A stretch of DNA of 64,000 nucleotides from Sideroxydans sp. (lineage in GTDB: Bacteria > Pseudomonadota > Gammaproteobacteria > Burkholderiales > Gallionellaceae). Position numbers and translations under genes: made by a program. The stretch lies in NCBI GenBank assembly GCA_024636935.1, contig JAGXGC010000027.1, forward strand, positions 1 through 64,000. The letters are read 5' to 3'. The notes below the pieces were generated by a model, which worked only from the letters and a program-made list of their open reading frames with translations, ran no database searches and was not told the origin of the DNA. This document shows positions 25,171 to 35,848 of this stretch, one piece after another; positions within the stretch are counted from its first letter, which is position 1; the number at the start of each line of letters is the position of its first letter.

Positions 25171-27021
25171 TCATTTCTCCACTTGAGAAACGTCACGCAC
25201 GGCGCCCTTATCCGCGCTAGTTACCATTGCCGCGTAAGCACGCAATGCAGCTGAAATCTTGCGTGGGCGCTCCGCAACGGGTTTCCATGCCAGACTGCCC
25301 TTCGCTTCCATCCCGGCACGCCGACGCGCCAACTCTTCGACAGAGATAGCCAGCTCAATAGTGCGATTCGGAATATCGATCTCAATACGGTCTCCTTCTT
25401 CCACCAGACCGATCGCGCCGCCGCTGGCTGCTTCCGGTGAAGCATGACCTATGCTCAAACCGGACGTGCCTCCGGAGAAACGTCCGTCTGTGAGCAATGC
25501 ACAGGCTTTGCCCAGACCTTTCGATTTGAGGTACGAGGTCGGGTACAGCATCTCCTGCATGCCTGGCCCTCCCTTGGGACCTTCATAGCGGATGATGACC
25601 ACATCACCAGCGACAATCTGGTCGGCAAGGATGCCTGCGGTCGCAGCATCTTGACTCTCGAACACGCGCGCACGTCCGCTGAACTTAAGAATACTTTCAT
25701 CTACGCCTGCCGTTTTGACGATGCAGCCATCCACTGCGATGTTGCCGTGGAGTACCGCTAAACCACCATCCTGCGAAAAGGCATGCGCCTTGTCGCGTAT
25801 GCAACCTTTGGCGCGATCCGCATCTAGCTCCGGATACAACATGGACTGCGAAAACGCGATCGTGGTGGGAATACCACCGGGGGCGGCACGGAAGAATTTC
25901 TTCACATCCTCGCTCTGCGTCAGAGTGATATCCCATTCTTTGAGCCCGTCACGCAACGTTTTGCTGTGCACCGAGCCCACTTCGCCGTGCAACAATCCAG
26001 CGCGATCAAGCTCTCCCAGAATTGCCGCGATGCCACCTGCGCGATGCACATCTTCCATGTGATATTCGGACGAAGGAGCGACCTTGCACAAAGTCGGCAC
26101 ATGGAGCGATAAACGATCCATATCCTTCATAGTGAAATCCACGCCCGCTTCGCGCGCGATCGCTAGCAGGTGCAACACGGTGTTGGTTGAACCGCCCATG
26201 GCAATGTCCAGCGTCATTGCATTCTCGAACGCCTCGAAAGTGGCGATGCTGCGCGGCAGCGCCGATGCATCATCCTGTTCGTAATAGCGTTTCGCGAGTT
26301 CGACGATCAGCCGCCCGGCACGCAGAAAAAGCTGCTTGCGCTCGGCGTGCGTTGCTACCAGCGAACCGTTACCGGGCAAACTCAAACCCAGCGCCTCAGT
26401 AAGACAATTCATCGAGTTGGCTGTGAACATTCCGGAGCAGGAGCCGCAAGTCGGACAAGCGGAACGCTCGATAGCATCCACTTCTTCGTCACTCACACGA
26501 CTATCGGCAGCAGCGACCATCGCATCCACCAGATCCAGGCCTTTCACTTTGCCCTGCCAGTTGACCTTGCCAGCTTCCATCGGCCCGCCGGAAACGAAGA
26601 TCACAGGAATGTTCAGACGCATTGCGGCCATTAGCATTCCGGGCGTGATCTTGTCGCAGTTGGAGATGCACACCAGCGCGTCGGCACAGTGCGCATTACA
26701 CATATATTCCACGCTATCGGCGATCAGGTCGCGCGAAGGCAAGGAATACAACATGCCGTCGTGGCCCATTGCGATGCCGTCATCCACCGCGATGGTGTTG
26801 AATTCTTTGGCGATACCGCCGGCCTTTTCAATCTCGCGCGCGACCAGTTGCCCCATGTCTTTCAGGTGGACGTGACCAGGTACGAACTGGGTGAACGAGT
26901 TGGCGATGGCGATGATGGGCTTACCAAAGTCACCGTCGCTCATGCCTGTGGCGCGCCACAAAGATCGTGCGCCAGCCATGTTGCGGCCGTGGGTAGAAGT
27001 GCGGGAACGGTATTGAGGCAT
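25171..27021 (-). CDS. ilvD: Dihydroxy-acid dehydratase
   Basis: This Fe-S dehydratase makes 2-keto acids for valine, isoleucine and leucine. Start [26 protein letters not shown] at 27021 gives 616 residues, the normal length. Cluster cysteines are visible in [21 protein letters not shown] and [18 protein letters not shown], and the C-terminal [19 protein letters not shown] is diagnostic. It is divergent from lgt across about 54 bases, which must hold both promoters. The ParA-like gene follows after 11 bases. Confidence 0.97.
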   Translation of the reverse strand: MPQYRSRTSTHGRNMAGARSLWRATGMSDGDFGKPIIAIANSFTQFVPGHVHLKDMGQLVAREIEKAGGIAKEFNTIAVDDGIAMGHDGMLYSLPSRDLIADSVEYMCNAHCADALVCISNCDKITPGMLMAAMRLNIPVIFVSGGPMEAGKVNWQGKVKGLDLVDAMVAAADSRVSDEEVDAIERSACPTCGSCSGMFTANSMNCLTEALGLSLPGNGSLVATHAERKQLFLRAGRLIVELAKRYYEQDDASALPRSIATFEAFENAMTLDIAMGGSTNTVLHLLAIAREAGVDFTMKDMDRLSLHVPTLCKVAPSSEYHMEDVHRAGGIAAILGELDRAGLLHGEVGSVHSKTLRDGLKEWDITLTQSEDVKKFFRAAPGGIPTTIAFSQSMLYPELDADRAKGCIRDKAHAFSQDGGLAVLHGNIAVDGCIVKTAGVDESILKFSGRARVFESQDAATAGILADQIVAGDVVIIRYEGPKGGPGMQEMLYPTSYLKSKGLGKACALLTDGRFSGGTSGLSIGHASPEAASGGAIGLVEEGDRIEIDIPNRTIELAISVEELARRRAGMEAKGSLAWKPVAERPRKISAALRAYAAMVTSADKGAVRDVSQVEK

Positions 27022-27075
27022 GATCTGTCTTTCAAGCAACGTATAATCAGGGTGTTGATTCTAACTCATAGGCAT

Positions 27076-27864
27076 ATGCTCGTTCATCCGCAATTCGACC
27101 CCGTCGCCATCCACCTCGGCTCATTCGGCATCCACTGGTACGGGCTGATGTATCTGCTTGGATTCGCAACTTTCATCTGGCTGGGACGTAAACGCTTGCA
27201 AGCAATGAACCGGCCCGACTGGGATGCCAAGTTTCTGGATGACCTGCTGTTCTTCGGCGTGCTGGGTGTCGTGCTGGGGGGGCGCTTGGGCGAGGTGTTG
27301 TTCTACAACCCCGGCTATTACCTCTCCCACCCATTAAAAATACTCGCAGTTTGGGAAGGCGGCATGTCCTTCCATGGCGGATTTTTGGGCGTACTTATTG
27401 CGATGGCACTATTCGCACGTGGTAGAAAAATCCAGTGGCTGGCACTGATGGATTTTATCGCCCCACTTGTACCGCCCGGCTTGGCATTCGGACGCCTGGG
27501 GAATTTCATCAATGGTGAGTTGTGGGGGCGACCGACCGAGGCACCTTGGGGTATGGTATTCCCGCAAGTCGACAGTCTGCCTCGCCACCCTTCGCAGTTA
27601 TATGAATTCGCACTAGAAGGCGTCGCCCTGTTCGCGCTGTTGTGGTGGTTCTCCAGCAAACCGCGCCCGGTCGGGGCTGTGTCCGGTCTGTTCTTGATAG
27701 GTTATGGCAGTTTCCGCTTTATTGGAGAGTTCTCGCGCAATCCTGACGATGGTATTTTCGGGCTGATGACTTTCGGTGTCAGTATGGGGCAATGGCTGAG
27801 TCTGCCGATGATCCTGATCGGCATCTGGCTAATGTGGCGAAGCTATTCCTCACCCGTGCGATGA
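27076..27864 (+). CDS. lgt: Prolipoprotein diacylglyceryl transferase
   Basis: This inner-membrane enzyme transfers diacylglycerol from phosphatidylglycerol to the lipobox Cys of prolipoproteins. It has 262 residues from [23 protein letters not shown]. The ORF-track start lies 129 codons upstream inside ilvD. Seven hydrophobic segments are visible, with the Lgt signature [15 protein letters not shown] and the essential HGGFLGV region. Several lipoproteins in this window would be its substrates. pldA follows with an ATGA overlap. Confidence 0.95.
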   Translation: MLVHPQFDPVAIHLGSFGIHWYGLMYLLGFATFIWLGRKRLQAMNRPDWDAKFLDDLLFFGVLGVVLGGRLGEVLFYNPGYYLSHPLKILAVWEGGMSFHGGFLGVLIAMALFARGRKIQWLALMDFIAPLVPPGLAFGRLGNFINGELWGRPTEAPWGMVFPQVDSLPRHPSQLYEFALEGVALFALLWWFSSKPRPVGAVSGLFLIGYGSFRFIGEFSRNPDDGIFGLMTFGVSMGQWLSLPMILIGIWLMWRSYSSPVR

Positions 27865-28829
27865 AACGTCTCCTGCTTCTGATTTGCTTGTGTGTAAACC
27901 TTTCCGCACAAGCATCAAGCCCGAACTGGAAATCTTGTGCGTCTAAGCCCAATGATCAGGAACGACTGGATTGTTATGACAAGCTCACAGGACAGCACTA
28001 TGACAAACGCTCGGCACTGACACGTGCTTGGGATTTGGATGGGCGCGGCAATCCGGATGCCGCAGGTGTGCGCCGACTGGAACCCTACCGCGCCAACCGT
28101 GTGATGGTGCACCACACCTCTCATATCAATACTCAGCCTGCCTCTCCTACCCACTCGCTAGCTCTTCCATATGCTTACGAATCCAACGAACTCAAGTTCC
28201 AGTTCAGCGCAAAGTCCGAGATTGGTAATTTCCGAGAATTGGAATTTTTTGGCTTTCGCGACTTTCGCTTGTGGGCTGGCTTTACACAACAGTCTTACTG
28301 GCAGCTATTCAATGGCTCACAATCTTCCCCGTTCCGCGAAACGAACTATGAACCGGAGATCATTGGTACTTTCGGCACTGGTAATAACGAAGGCTGGAAG
28401 TTGCTAAACATCGGTTTTTCACACCAATCGAATGGTCGTGAGAACCCTCTATCCCGCAGTTGGAATCGCGTCTACCTCCAAGGCGGCTGGGAAATAAGCG
28501 ACTATTACCTGCTCGCACGCAGTTGGTGGCGATTCCCGGAATCCTTCGCCAACGACGACAATCCAGATATCCAGCAATATCTCGGCCGCGCAGAACTTGA
28601 AGCACATTGGGCGCCCGACTCCGATGATGAAGTAACATTGCTGCTTCGCTCCAATCTTTCCTTAGGACAACCGCGCGGCTATTTGCAACTTGACTGGTCT
28701 ACACCGGCGCAAATCTGGCACTTATCGCACCTGAGCTTACAGCTCGCCACGGGCTACGGACAAAGCCTCATTGATTACAATCACAAGCAGACGAGTTTCT
28801 CTTTCGGCCTGACCTTTAAGGACTGGTAA
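27861..28829 (+). CDS. pldA: Outer-membrane phospholipase A
   Basis: This is a 322-residue precursor with a signal peptide ending around AQAS and a 12-strand barrel. The catalytic set is readable as His188 and Ser190 in FSHQSNG plus Asn202 in SWNRVYL. The enzyme is a calcium-dependent dimer that removes surface-exposed phospholipids and protects outer-membrane asymmetry. An N-terminal extension (about 20-95) with the pair CASKP...LDCYDKL is common in beta- and gammaproteobacterial forms. The start overlaps the lgt stop codon (ATGA), so it is translationally coupled. Confidence 0.93.
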   Translation: MKRLLLLICLCVNLSAQASSPNWKSCASKPNDQERLDCYDKLTGQHYDKRSALTRAWDLDGRGNPDAAGVRRLEPYRANRVMVHHTSHINTQPASPTHSLALPYAYESNELKFQFSAKSEIGNFRELEFFGFRDFRLWAGFTQQSYWQLFNGSQSSPFRETNYEPEIIGTFGTGNNEGWKLLNIGFSHQSNGRENPLSRSWNRVYLQGGWEISDYYLLARSWWRFPESFANDDNPDIQQYLGRAELEAHWAPDSDDEVTLLLRSNLSLGQPRGYLQLDWSTPAQIWHLSHLSLQLATGYGQSLIDYNHKQTSFSFGLTFKDW

Positions 28830-28831
28830 AG

Positions 28832-28861
28832 TTGACACTGCCGGACTGCCTCCCCGATACT
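28832..28861 (+). promoter_or_regulatory. Sigma-70 promoter of the CorC/HlyC-type gene
   Basis: TTGACA (28832-28837) and GATACT (28856-28861) are separated by 18 bases, immediately after the pldA stop codon and about 30 bases before the next start. Confidence 0.6.
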
Positions 28862-28892
28862 CACACTCCATTCTTCAACAAGGTGTTACGTT

Positions 28893-30182
28893 TTGGATGA
28901 CATCTCACTGGGTGCATTATTCGGCATCCTCATCGCCCTGCTGATCTGTAGCGCATTCTTTTCCGGTTCTGAAACCAGCATGATGGCGATTAACCGCTAT
29001 CGCCTGAACACTCTGATGCGGAAGGGCAACCGCAGCGCAAAGCTGGTCAACAACCTGCTCGGAAAAGTGGACAAGCTGCTTGGCTCAATCCTGCTTGGCA
29101 ATACGCTGGTCAATGTCGCTGCCGCCGCAGTGACAAATATCATCGTCCTGCGCTTGTATGGCCAAGACGACATCGCCATCCTGCTCGGCACCCTCGCGCT
29201 TACCTTTGTATTGCTTGTGTTCAGCGAGATTACGCCCAAGGTTTTGGCGGCCAGTTATCCTGAAAAATTAGCTCTGCCTGCGAGCCATCTGCTTTCCCCG
29301 TTGACCACCCTGTTCCATCCAGTTGTCTGGGTTGCCGGCATGCTGGTAAAAAACCTACTGCGCATATTTAGCATTAACCTCCATACCGATCGTCGGCAGT
29401 CGCGAGCCACCCTGGAAGAATTGCGTTCCATGGTGCTTGAAGCCGACCATTATTTGCCCCACAAACATCAAAAGATGTTGCTCAACCTAGTCGATCTTGA
29501 GCGCGTCACCGTGAACGATGTGATGATCCCGCGCAATCAGATCGAATCCCTGAATTTATCTACCGAAGCAGAAAATCTCAAGCGCCAGATCATCACCAGC
29601 CACCATACGCTATTGCCGGTGTATGAAGACTCCCCGAGCAATATCATCGGTATCTTGCACATCAAACGCGTTCTCCCTTTGCTGCAGGAAGAATTCCTTG
29701 AACCCGCTCAACTGCACGAAATATTACATACGCCTTATTTCATCCCCTCCGACACTCCATTGCTCAAACAATTACAGCAATTCCAGGAACGACAAGCCAG
29801 GCTTGGCTTGGTCGTGGATGAATACGGCGAGCTGCTCGGCCTTGTCACGCTGGAAAACATCCTCGAAGAGATCGTTGGTGACTTCACCACACAATCACCA
29901 GCTCAAGGTGGAAAATATATGCCGCAGGAGGATGGGAGCTACCTGCTTGAAGGCGGCAGTAATCTGCGAGATCTGAATCGAAAGCTTGGCTTCCACTTAC
30001 CCTTGGGGACCGCCAAGACTCTCAATGGTCTGATTTTGGATCATCTCGAAGACATCCCTGAAGCGGGCACCAGCCTCAAAATCGGTGGCTATCCTATCGA
30101 AATCATTCAGACTCAAGATAGAGCAATCAAGGTTGCTCGCATTTTTCCTATACAGCAGAGCAAAGCCAAAGCAAAGACTTGA
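28893..30182 (+). CDS. CNNM/CorC-family membrane protein (DUF21-CBS-CorC_HlyC)
   Basis: This 429-residue protein has a DUF21 (CNNM) membrane domain with about three to four helices (residues 1-185). A CBS pair follows (VNDVMIPRNQIESLN to GLVTLENILEEIVGDF), then a C-terminal CorC_HlyC domain. The family is linked to magnesium or cobalt export and sodium-coupled magnesium transport. The N-terminal ICSAFFSGSETSMMAINRYRL is the DUF21 hallmark. The start is TTG (TTG GAT GAC), supported by AAGGTG 8 bases upstream and the absence of a better in-frame start. Confidence 0.87.
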   Translation: MDDISLGALFGILIALLICSAFFSGSETSMMAINRYRLNTLMRKGNRSAKLVNNLLGKVDKLLGSILLGNTLVNVAAAAVTNIIVLRLYGQDDIAILLGTLALTFVLLVFSEITPKVLAASYPEKLALPASHLLSPLTTLFHPVVWVAGMLVKNLLRIFSINLHTDRRQSRATLEELRSMVLEADHYLPHKHQKMLLNLVDLERVTVNDVMIPRNQIESLNLSTEAENLKRQIITSHHTLLPVYEDSPSNIIGILHIKRVLPLLQEEFLEPAQLHEILHTPYFIPSDTPLLKQLQQFQERQARLGLVVDEYGELLGLVTLENILEEIVGDFTTQSPAQGGKYMPQEDGSYLLEGGSNLRDLNRKLGFHLPLGTAKTLNGLILDHLEDIPEAGTSLKIGGYPIEIIQTQDRAIKVARIFPIQQSKAKAKT

Positions 30183-30303
30183 TTTCTTTACAAAGAAAGC
30201 AATGCCATGCATGATACAAAAAGCCTTTATAATCCGACACGTTTAGAGTAGCGCTCATAATCAACCGAAACTCTGCCGGCACAGCATTCCAATCGAGGAA
30301 AAG

Positions 30304-31518
30304 ATGGCTATCGAAAAAAATGTGAAGATCAAAGAGCAACTGTATCACTGGGAAGGCAAGGATAAGTCCGGCAAAACCGTGAAGGGGGACATGCGAGCAC
30401 CCGGTGAGGCGACTGTCTCGGCTCACCTGCGCCGCCAAGGCATCCAAGTCTCCAAGGTCAAGAAAAATTCACAGAGGGGCGGCTCAGTCAGCGACAAGGA
30501 CATCACTCTGTTCACCCGCCAGCTCGCCACCATGCTGAAATCCGGCGTGCCTCTGTTGCAGGCTTTCGATATTGTGGGCAAGGGGCATGACAATCCGGCA
30601 GTGGCTCACTTGCTGATGGCCATCAAGACCGACATTGAGACAGGTAGTAGTCTGGAGCAAGCCTTCCGCAAATACCCGCTTTATTTCGATGATCTATTCT
30701 GCAACCTGATCGGTGCGGGTGAGGCGGCCGGTATTCTGGATACCTTGCTGGATCGTCTGGCGTCCTACAAGGAAAAGATCCAGGCCATCAAAGGCAAAAT
30801 CAAGTCAGCATTGTTCTATCCTGTTTCGATCATCGCGGTCGCCTTCATTATCACTGCCATCATCATGATCTTCGTGATTCCAGCCTTCAAGGAGCTGTTC
30901 AGCAGCTTTGGCGCAGATTTGCCTGCACCTACGTTGGTAGTCATGTCAATCTCTGACTTCTTCGTTGAGTGGTGGTGGGCCATCTTCAGTATCGTCGGGG
31001 GTGGCATCTACGGCTTCTTCTATGCTTGGAAGCGCAATAAAAAGATGCAACGCGTGATGGATCAGATCATGCTCAAGATTCCCGTATTCGGTCCGCTGTT
31101 GCGCAAAGCCACCATTGCTCGCTGGTCTCGAACGCTTTCCACCATGTTCGCTGCGGGGGTGCCACTAGTTGAAGCCTTCGACTCCGTGGCGGGCGCTGCA
31201 GGCAATGCCGTGTATTACGATGCCACCAAGCAAATTCAGCGTGAGGTCACCTCAGGCAGTAGCTTGAATGCCGCCATGATCAATACCAACGCTTTTCCCG
31301 CCATGGTGCTACAAATGGTGGCTATCGGTGAAGAGTCAGGCTCAATCGATTCCATGCTTTCAAAAGTCGCAGACTTCTTTGAAGGCGAGGTAGATGAAGC
31401 AGTGGAAGCGCTGTCCAGCCTGATGGAACCTGTCATCATGGTGGTGCTGGGCGTACTCATCGGTGGCATGGTGATCGCGATGTACCTACCCATCTTCAAG
31501 ATGGGCCAAGTGGTTTAA
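30304..31518 (+). CDS. pilC: Type IV pilus inner-membrane platform protein PilC
   Basis: This 404-residue polytopic protein has two T2SS-F domains: the first starts at ITLFTRQLATMLKSGVPLLQAFDIV and the second at ATIARWSRTLSTMFAAGVPLVEAFDSV. Three hydrophobic segments are visible, the last being the C-terminal IMVVLGVLIGGMVIAMYLPIF. PilC couples the pilus motors to the pilin fibre. pilD follows, but the assembly ATPase gene pilB, usually just upstream, is absent; a CNNM-type gene is there instead. Confidence 0.93.
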   Translation: MAIEKNVKIKEQLYHWEGKDKSGKTVKGDMRAPGEATVSAHLRRQGIQVSKVKKNSQRGGSVSDKDITLFTRQLATMLKSGVPLLQAFDIVGKGHDNPAVAHLLMAIKTDIETGSSLEQAFRKYPLYFDDLFCNLIGAGEAAGILDTLLDRLASYKEKIQAIKGKIKSALFYPVSIIAVAFIITAIIMIFVIPAFKELFSSFGADLPAPTLVVMSISDFFVEWWWAIFSIVGGGIYGFFYAWKRNKKMQRVMDQIMLKIPVFGPLLRKATIARWSRTLSTMFAAGVPLVEAFDSVAGAAGNAVYYDATKQIQREVTSGSSLNAAMINTNAFPAMVLQMVAIGEESGSIDSMLSKVADFFEGEVDEAVEALSSLMEPVIMVVLGVLIGGMVIAMYLPIFKMGQVV

Positions 31519-31569
31519 CGCACAACTCGGCGCGACTTAATGTCGCGCCGTCTCTCAGAAGATGCTCCG

Positions 31570-32433
31570 ATGATCCTATTGCTGCAAAATAATCCTGTCT
31601 TGTTCATCACGCTTTGCGGCCTACTGGGCTTGATGGTCGGTAGCTTCCTGAATGTCGTCATACACCGCTTGCCCAAAATGATGGAGCGCGAATGGCATTC
31701 GCAATGTGCCGAACTAAACGGAAAACCCCAACCCGAAAACGCTCCCTACAATTTGCTTATCCCACGCTCCGCCTGCCCGCATTGCCATCACGCTATCGGA
31801 GCACTGGAAAACATCCCAGTTATCAGTTATCTGGTTTTACGTGGGAAATGCAAAGGATGTGGAACCCGAATTTCAGCACGCTACCCCATCGTTGAAACTT
31901 TAAGCGGATTGCTTTCTGCTTATGCCGCTTGGCATTTCGGCTTTGGCATCGCCGCTGGTGCGGCGCTAGTCATGATCTGGGCGCTCATCGCGCTCACCTT
32001 TATCGACTTCGATACCCAATTGCTGCCTGATGCAATCACCATGCCATTACTTTGGCTGGGTTTGTTACTCAACCTCAACACCACTTTTACCTCACTCGGC
32101 AACGCGGTCGTCGGCGCGACAGCTGGTTATCTCGTGTTATGGAGCGTGTACTGGCTGTTCAAGCTAGCTACAGGCAAAGAAGGTATGGGTTATGGAGACT
32201 TCAAACTGCTGGCTGCCATAGGAGCCTGGCTGGGATGGACGATGCTCCCATTGACCATTCTTCTTTCTTCATTGGTTGGTGCAGTGGTAGGCATCGCCCT
32301 TATAGTCATCACCAAGCAAGGGCGCAACATCCCCATCCCGTTCGGCCCCTATCTTGCAGGAGGTGGTTTGATCGCTTTATTCTGGGGACAGCCTCTCACC
32401 CAAAGTTATCTTCAACTGCTGTCGACACCGTGA
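31570..32433 (+). CDS. pilD: Type IV prepilin leader peptidase/N-methyltransferase PilD
   Basis: This bifunctional inner-membrane enzyme cleaves and N-methylates type IV prepilins and pseudopilins. MILLLQNNPVLFITLCGLLGLMVGSFLNV at 31570 gives 287 residues; the ORF-track start adds 10. A cytosolic zinc-type pair of CxxC motifs (CPHCHHAIG, CKGCGTRIS) marks the methylase region. The aspartates of the A24 peptidase lie in FIDFDTQLLPD and GMGYGDFKLL. It is followed by coaE with a GTGA overlap. Confidence 0.93.
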   Translation: MILLLQNNPVLFITLCGLLGLMVGSFLNVVIHRLPKMMEREWHSQCAELNGKPQPENAPYNLLIPRSACPHCHHAIGALENIPVISYLVLRGKCKGCGTRISARYPIVETLSGLLSAYAAWHFGFGIAAGAALVMIWALIALTFIDFDTQLLPDAITMPLLWLGLLLNLNTTFTSLGNAVVGATAGYLVLWSVYWLFKLATGKEGMGYGDFKLLAAIGAWLGWTMLPLTILLSSLVGAVVGIALIVITKQGRNIPIPFGPYLAGGGLIALFWGQPLTQSYLQLLSTP

Positions 32434-33026
32434 GTCTCTGCTACGGCTTAACCGGTGGCATAGGCAGTGGCAAAAGCACTGTCGCCAAAATATTTGCAGA
32501 CTTGGGCGTGCGCATCATCGACACAGATGAGATATCCCACAACCTGACTGCAAGTGACGGCTTGGCTATGTCGGCTATACGACGCGATTTTGGAGATCCA
32601 TTTCTGGACATCCATGGCGCAATGGACCGCAATAAAATGAGAGCGCTTGTTTTCTCCGATGCAGATGCGAAGCAAAGGCTGCAATCCATCCTGCACCCGC
32701 TGATATTGGAACAAGCCAAGGCCGAATCCCTATCGCCGACCGAGGCACCTTATACTCTGGTCGTCGTTCCATTATTACTGGAAAGTGGACATTATCGTGA
32801 CTGGTTGCAAGGCGTGGTTGTGATTGACTGCCCTGAATATCTACAGATCTCCCGCGCTATTCAACGCAGTGGCATCAATGAAGCTACTGTGTTCAGCATC
32901 ATGACTCAGCAGATGGATCGTGAGAAACGACGCCGACTTGCGGATGAGATCATACTGAACGATGGCAGTCTTGAGCAGCTTCAAGAACAAGTCACCGAGT
33001 TACATAAACGCTTATCAATCCATTGA
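32430..33026 (+). CDS. coaE: Dephospho-CoA kinase
   Basis: CoaE catalyses the last step of coenzyme A synthesis. The 198-residue protein uses a GTG start at 32430 that overlaps the pilD stop codon. The P-loop GLTGGIGSGKSTVAKIF is at residues 6-22, followed by the substrate region IIDTDEIS and the lid QRSGINEATVFSIMTQQMDREKRRRLAD. The ORF-track entry begins 126 codons earlier inside pilD and is an artefact. coaE-zapD-yacG is a common block in proteobacteria. Confidence 0.95.
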   Translation: MSLCYGLTGGIGSGKSTVAKIFADLGVRIIDTDEISHNLTASDGLAMSAIRRDFGDPFLDIHGAMDRNKMRALVFSDADAKQRLQSILHPLILEQAKAESLSPTEAPYTLVVVPLLLESGHYRDWLQGVVVIDCPEYLQISRAIQRSGINEATVFSIMTQQMDREKRRRLADEIILNDGSLEQLQEQVTELHKRLSIH

Positions 33027-33033
33027 AAAGAAT

Positions 33034-33060
33034 TTGACGATATCCTACACGGCCTATAAT
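33034..33060 (+). promoter_or_regulatory. Possible zapD promoter
   Basis: TTGACG (33034-33039) and a perfect TATAAT (33055-33060) are separated by 15 bases (16 if TTTGAC is used), just after coaE. This would give a leader of about 32 bases. Confidence 0.5.
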
Positions 33061-33098
33061 CTTTCACCAAAAGAATCTCGCATTTTCAATATCAAACA

Positions 33099-33857
33099 GT
33101 GATCAGCTACGAATTTCCGTTGAATGAACGTGTCCGCACTCTGTTGCGCTTGGAGGATCTGTTCTCGCGCATCCATCGTTTCATCTCGCGTGAAGAGTGC
33201 GAAGATCATCACGCTGCACTCGGCGTGCTGTTTGAGATATTGGAAGTCGCTAGCCGTGCCGACCTCAAATCCGAACTCTTGCAGGAACTCGAGCGGCAAA
33301 AGAAGTCGCTGAATGCTTTGCACAACAATCCTGCTATCTCTGAGGATGCTCTGGATGCCATCCTAAACGAAATCGAAGCTGATTGTGGCAGACTGCTTGA
33401 GATCTCCGGCAAGATCGGTCAGCATTTGCGTGACAACGAATGGCTGATGGGCATCAAACAGCGTGCAGTCATCCCCGGCGGCGTTTGCGAGTTTGACCTT
33501 CCCTCGTACCACTATTGGCAAAATCAATCTGTGGAAAAACGGCGCGAAGACTTGAACAGTTGGCTTGACCCTTTGCTTCCGCTCAAAGATGGCATCGACA
33601 TCATGCTCAAACTCCTGCGTGAAAGTGGTCGGACACATCGCTTTACCGCACATCGGGGAACTTTCCAGCAGATGCAGGGAGGCCGTGTTGCACAACTGCT
33701 CTGCGTCATGCTAGATAGTGAGCTGCCATGCATACCCGAGATCAGCGCCAACAAATACGCGCTGAACATCCGTTTCATTTCCGCCAGCTTCAGCGCCAAG
33801 ACCACCCTCTACGAACACGACGTGGATTTCAGCCTGATCTTCTGCTCCTTGCAATGA
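33099..33857 (+). CDS. zapD: Cell division protein ZapD
   Basis: ZapD binds the FtsZ C-terminal tail and cross-links filaments. The protein has 252 residues from a GTG start, beginning [21 protein letters not shown]. Typical segments are [33 protein letters not shown], the beta-domain piece [15 protein letters not shown], and a C-terminal strand set ending in [10 protein letters not shown]. yacG starts within its stop codon. Together with zapA in this window, the cell carries two FtsZ-bundling proteins. Confidence 0.93.
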   Translation: MISYEFPLNERVRTLLRLEDLFSRIHRFISREECEDHHAALGVLFEILEVASRADLKSELLQELERQKKSLNALHNNPAISEDALDAILNEIEADCGRLLEISGKIGQHLRDNEWLMGIKQRAVIPGGVCEFDLPSYHYWQNQSVEKRREDLNSWLDPLLPLKDGIDIMLKLLRESGRTHRFTAHRGTFQQMQGGRVAQLLCVMLDSELPCIPEISANKYALNIRFISASFSAKTTLYEHDVDFSLIFCSLQ

Positions 33858-34039
33858 ACAAGCCTCTCATCGTCACTTGCCCAACTTGCAGCAAAGAACA
33901 TGCATGGGACACTAACAACCGCTTCCGCCCCTTTTGCAGTGAGCGCTGTCGTCTTATCGACCTAGGAAAATGGGCAAACGAGGAATATCGCGTCGAGCAA
34001 CGCGAACGAGATTCAGGTGATCAGGAGCCCCAAGCCTGA
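33854..34039 (+). CDS. yacG: DNA gyrase inhibitor YacG (zinc protein)
   Basis: This 61-residue zinc protein has four Cys ligands in CPTC and CSERC, 14 residues apart. It continues with the YacG signature [17 protein letters not shown]. In E. coli it binds GyrB and inhibits gyrase. The start at 33854 overlaps the zapD stop codon (ATGA); the ORF-track entry is 42 codons too long. Its last 19 bases overlap the convergent Nudix-ThiE gene. Confidence 0.92.
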   Translation: MNKPLIVTCPTCSKEHAWDTNNRFRPFCSERCRLIDLGKWANEEYRVEQRERDSGDQEPQA

Positions 34040-34965
34040 CGTAGCAGCGCGATACCGTGAGCGCCGTGCTGCCATGCAGACTGCATATTATCCTGCTTTA
34101 ATCCGCCCAAGGCATATACTGGAATCGATGCTTCAGCTGCTATGGCTGCAAACTTTTCCCAGCCCAGATGCGGCGCACCGGGATGCGACTGGGTCGGCAA
34201 CACCGGCGACAGTAAAGCAAAATCACAGCCCAATATTTCAGCACGGCGCAATTCTTCGATACTGTGGCATGAGGCCGCACACCAATTCACCTCCGGGCGA
34301 ACTTCTAACTCTGCCAACTGAGTCGAAGTCAATTGCACTCCATCCGCGCCCACCTCCTGCACCATCTCCGCATCGCCATTTAGCAATACCTTCGCGCCAT
34401 AGGAATGAGTCAGCGCCACCATCTGCAGTGCCAAGGAATGTAGTGTCTCCCTAGAAAGTTTCTTTTCGCGTAACTGAACAAGTTTTAACCCCTGATCCAG
34501 TTTGCCCTGTAGGCTATTCATGAACGCAGCCACGCCAAGCTCGGCGACATTGCTGATGGCATACAAGTTCGGTAACGTCAGTGCGCGCAAGATAGGCTCA
34601 TTCGCTGGCAGGACGGGACTGACTTTCACGCTTCCCGGCTGTTGCCAAGAAAACTGCTGCCCCTCATGCGGATGCAACTTACCCGTCCATGCAGTCACGC
34701 GGAAAAAAGTCAGACGCACCGTTGCATGCGGGTATGTGAATACTCTGGTGAGCCAGGGATAGGCTGTCGTAACAGTGATTCCCAGCTCTTCTCTCAACTC
34801 ACGCACCAAAGCATGTAGTGCCGTCTCGCCCTGCTCTACTTTGCCGCCGGGAAATTCCCAGTAACCCGCCCATATCTTATCGGCAGGACGTTGTGCGAGC
34901 AGGAAGCTGCCATCCGCAGCTTGCAGGACGGCAGCCGATACCTCGACGAATTTATCCTTCGACAT
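34021..34965 (-). CDS. Nudix hydrolase fused to a ThiE-like domain
   Basis: This 314-residue two-domain protein has an N-terminal MutT-like Nudix domain (about 1-130) with an exact Nudix box, [25 protein letters not shown]-terminal thiamine-phosphate-synthase (TenI/ThiE) barrel (about 137-314) has [20 protein letters not shown] and ALGGL. Canonical ThiE residues are altered: the usual IIND-R segment reads LLNGDAE, and the diphosphate loop reads AASCHS. The barrel may therefore not make thiamine phosphate. Such fusions recur in proteobacteria without a proven role beyond 8-oxo-dGTP clean-up. It overlaps the upstream DUF815 gene by 14 bases and yacG by 19. Confidence 0.85.
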   Translation of the reverse strand: MSKDKFVEVSAAVLQAADGSFLLAQRPADKIWAGYWEFPGGKVEQGETALHALVRELREELGITVTTAYPWLTRVFTYPHATVRLTFFRVTAWTGKLHPHEGQQFSWQQPGSVKVSPVLPANEPILRALTLPNLYAISNVAELGVAAFMNSLQGKLDQGLKLVQLREKKLSRETLHSLALQMVALTHSYGAKVLLNGDAEMVQEVGADGVQLTSTQLAELEVRPEVNWCAASCHSIEELRRAEILGCDFALLSPVLPTQSHPGAPHLGWEKFAAIAAEASIPVYALGGLKQDNMQSAWQHGAHGIALLRQAWGS

Positions 34966-35815
34966 ATCTGCCGCACCAATCGCGCGCAAACTGTCCGGCC
35001 ACTCTACCGCTGCGCGAACCACGCAGCAACGACCACTGCAGCGCAGATTTTCGCACCTCGTCCGTCAAACCTTGTTTCCAACCGTGATAGATAAGCCAAT
35101 GTTGCGCTACCGCCAGATATTCTTCTTGTGTGAACGGATAGAACGATACCCATAAACCGAATCGTTCCGATAAGGAGACTTTCTCCTCCACACTTTCTGC
35201 CGGATGTACTTCATCTCCCACATATTTTGTGGCGAGGTTGTCCTGCATGTAGTCAGGCATCAGATGGCGGCGATTGGAGGTCGCGTAGATGAGCAGATTG
35301 TCAGAGAATGCAACCAGATCGCCATCCAGTGCCGCTTTGAGCGATTGATATCCAGGCTCTTCCGCATTGAATGATAGGTCGTCGCAATACAAAATGAAAC
35401 GTTCTTCTCGGCCTTGCACCAACCCAATGATATGAAACAAGTCAATCAAGCCCTGCTTATCGATCTGGATTACGCGCAGACCTTGCCCAGCATATTCGTT
35501 TAACAATGCCTTCACGAGAGAAGACTTCCCCGTACCACGCGCCCCAGAAAGCAACACGTTATTTGCTGTTCCACCCATTACGAATTGTTGAGTGTTCTGC
35601 CGGACGCGTTGCTTCTGATCCTCTATGCCAAGCAAATCGGAGAGTGCGATACGTTGGAAGTTCTGAACAGGGTGCAGTGTGCATTGCTGATGATCCCAGC
35701 GAAATGCTGCGCTGGATTGCCAGTCAGGCACGAGTGGCTTTGCGCCTGGCAGGATACTTTCCAAACGGGAGAGCAGGCCGTCGGCACGAGAGAGGAGTTT
35801 ATCCAACTTATCCAT
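34952..35815 (-). CDS. DUF815 AAA+ ATPase
   Basis: This 287-residue AAA+ protein of the DUF815 (COG2607) family has an N-terminal helix [21 protein letters not shown]. Walker A is [16 protein letters not shown], Walker B is [11 protein letters not shown], sensor 1 is [16 protein letters not shown], and a C-terminal lid follows. The segment after sensor 1 ([27 protein letters not shown]) is the family hallmark. The function is unknown. The gene overlaps the Nudix-ThiE gene and follows argJ by 33 bases, so all three are probably co-transcribed. Confidence 0.9.
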   Translation of the reverse strand: MDKLDKLLSRADGLLSRLESILPGAKPLVPDWQSSAAFRWDHQQCTLHPVQNFQRIALSDLLGIEDQKQRVRQNTQQFVMGGTANNVLLSGARGTGKSSLVKALLNEYAGQGLRVIQIDKQGLIDLFHIIGLVQGREERFILYCDDLSFNAEEPGYQSLKAALDGDLVAFSDNLLIYATSNRRHLMPDYMQDNLATKYVGDEVHPAESVEEKVSLSERFGLWVSFYPFTQEEYLAVAQHWLIYHGWKQGLTDEVRKSALQWSLLRGSRSGRVAGQFARDWCGRYVEG

Positions 35816-35848
35816 TGACCCGCCCTCTTCTCACCGGCACAACTTGAA

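Noticed and set aside
30228-30233. TATAAT upstream of pilC as a promoter
   Set aside because: No acceptable -35 element lies 15-19 bases upstream, so it is not listed as a feature.
34120-34560. Calling the C-terminal barrel a functional ThiE
   Set aside because: Key substrate-binding residues differ from the ThiE consensus, so only the fold is claimed.
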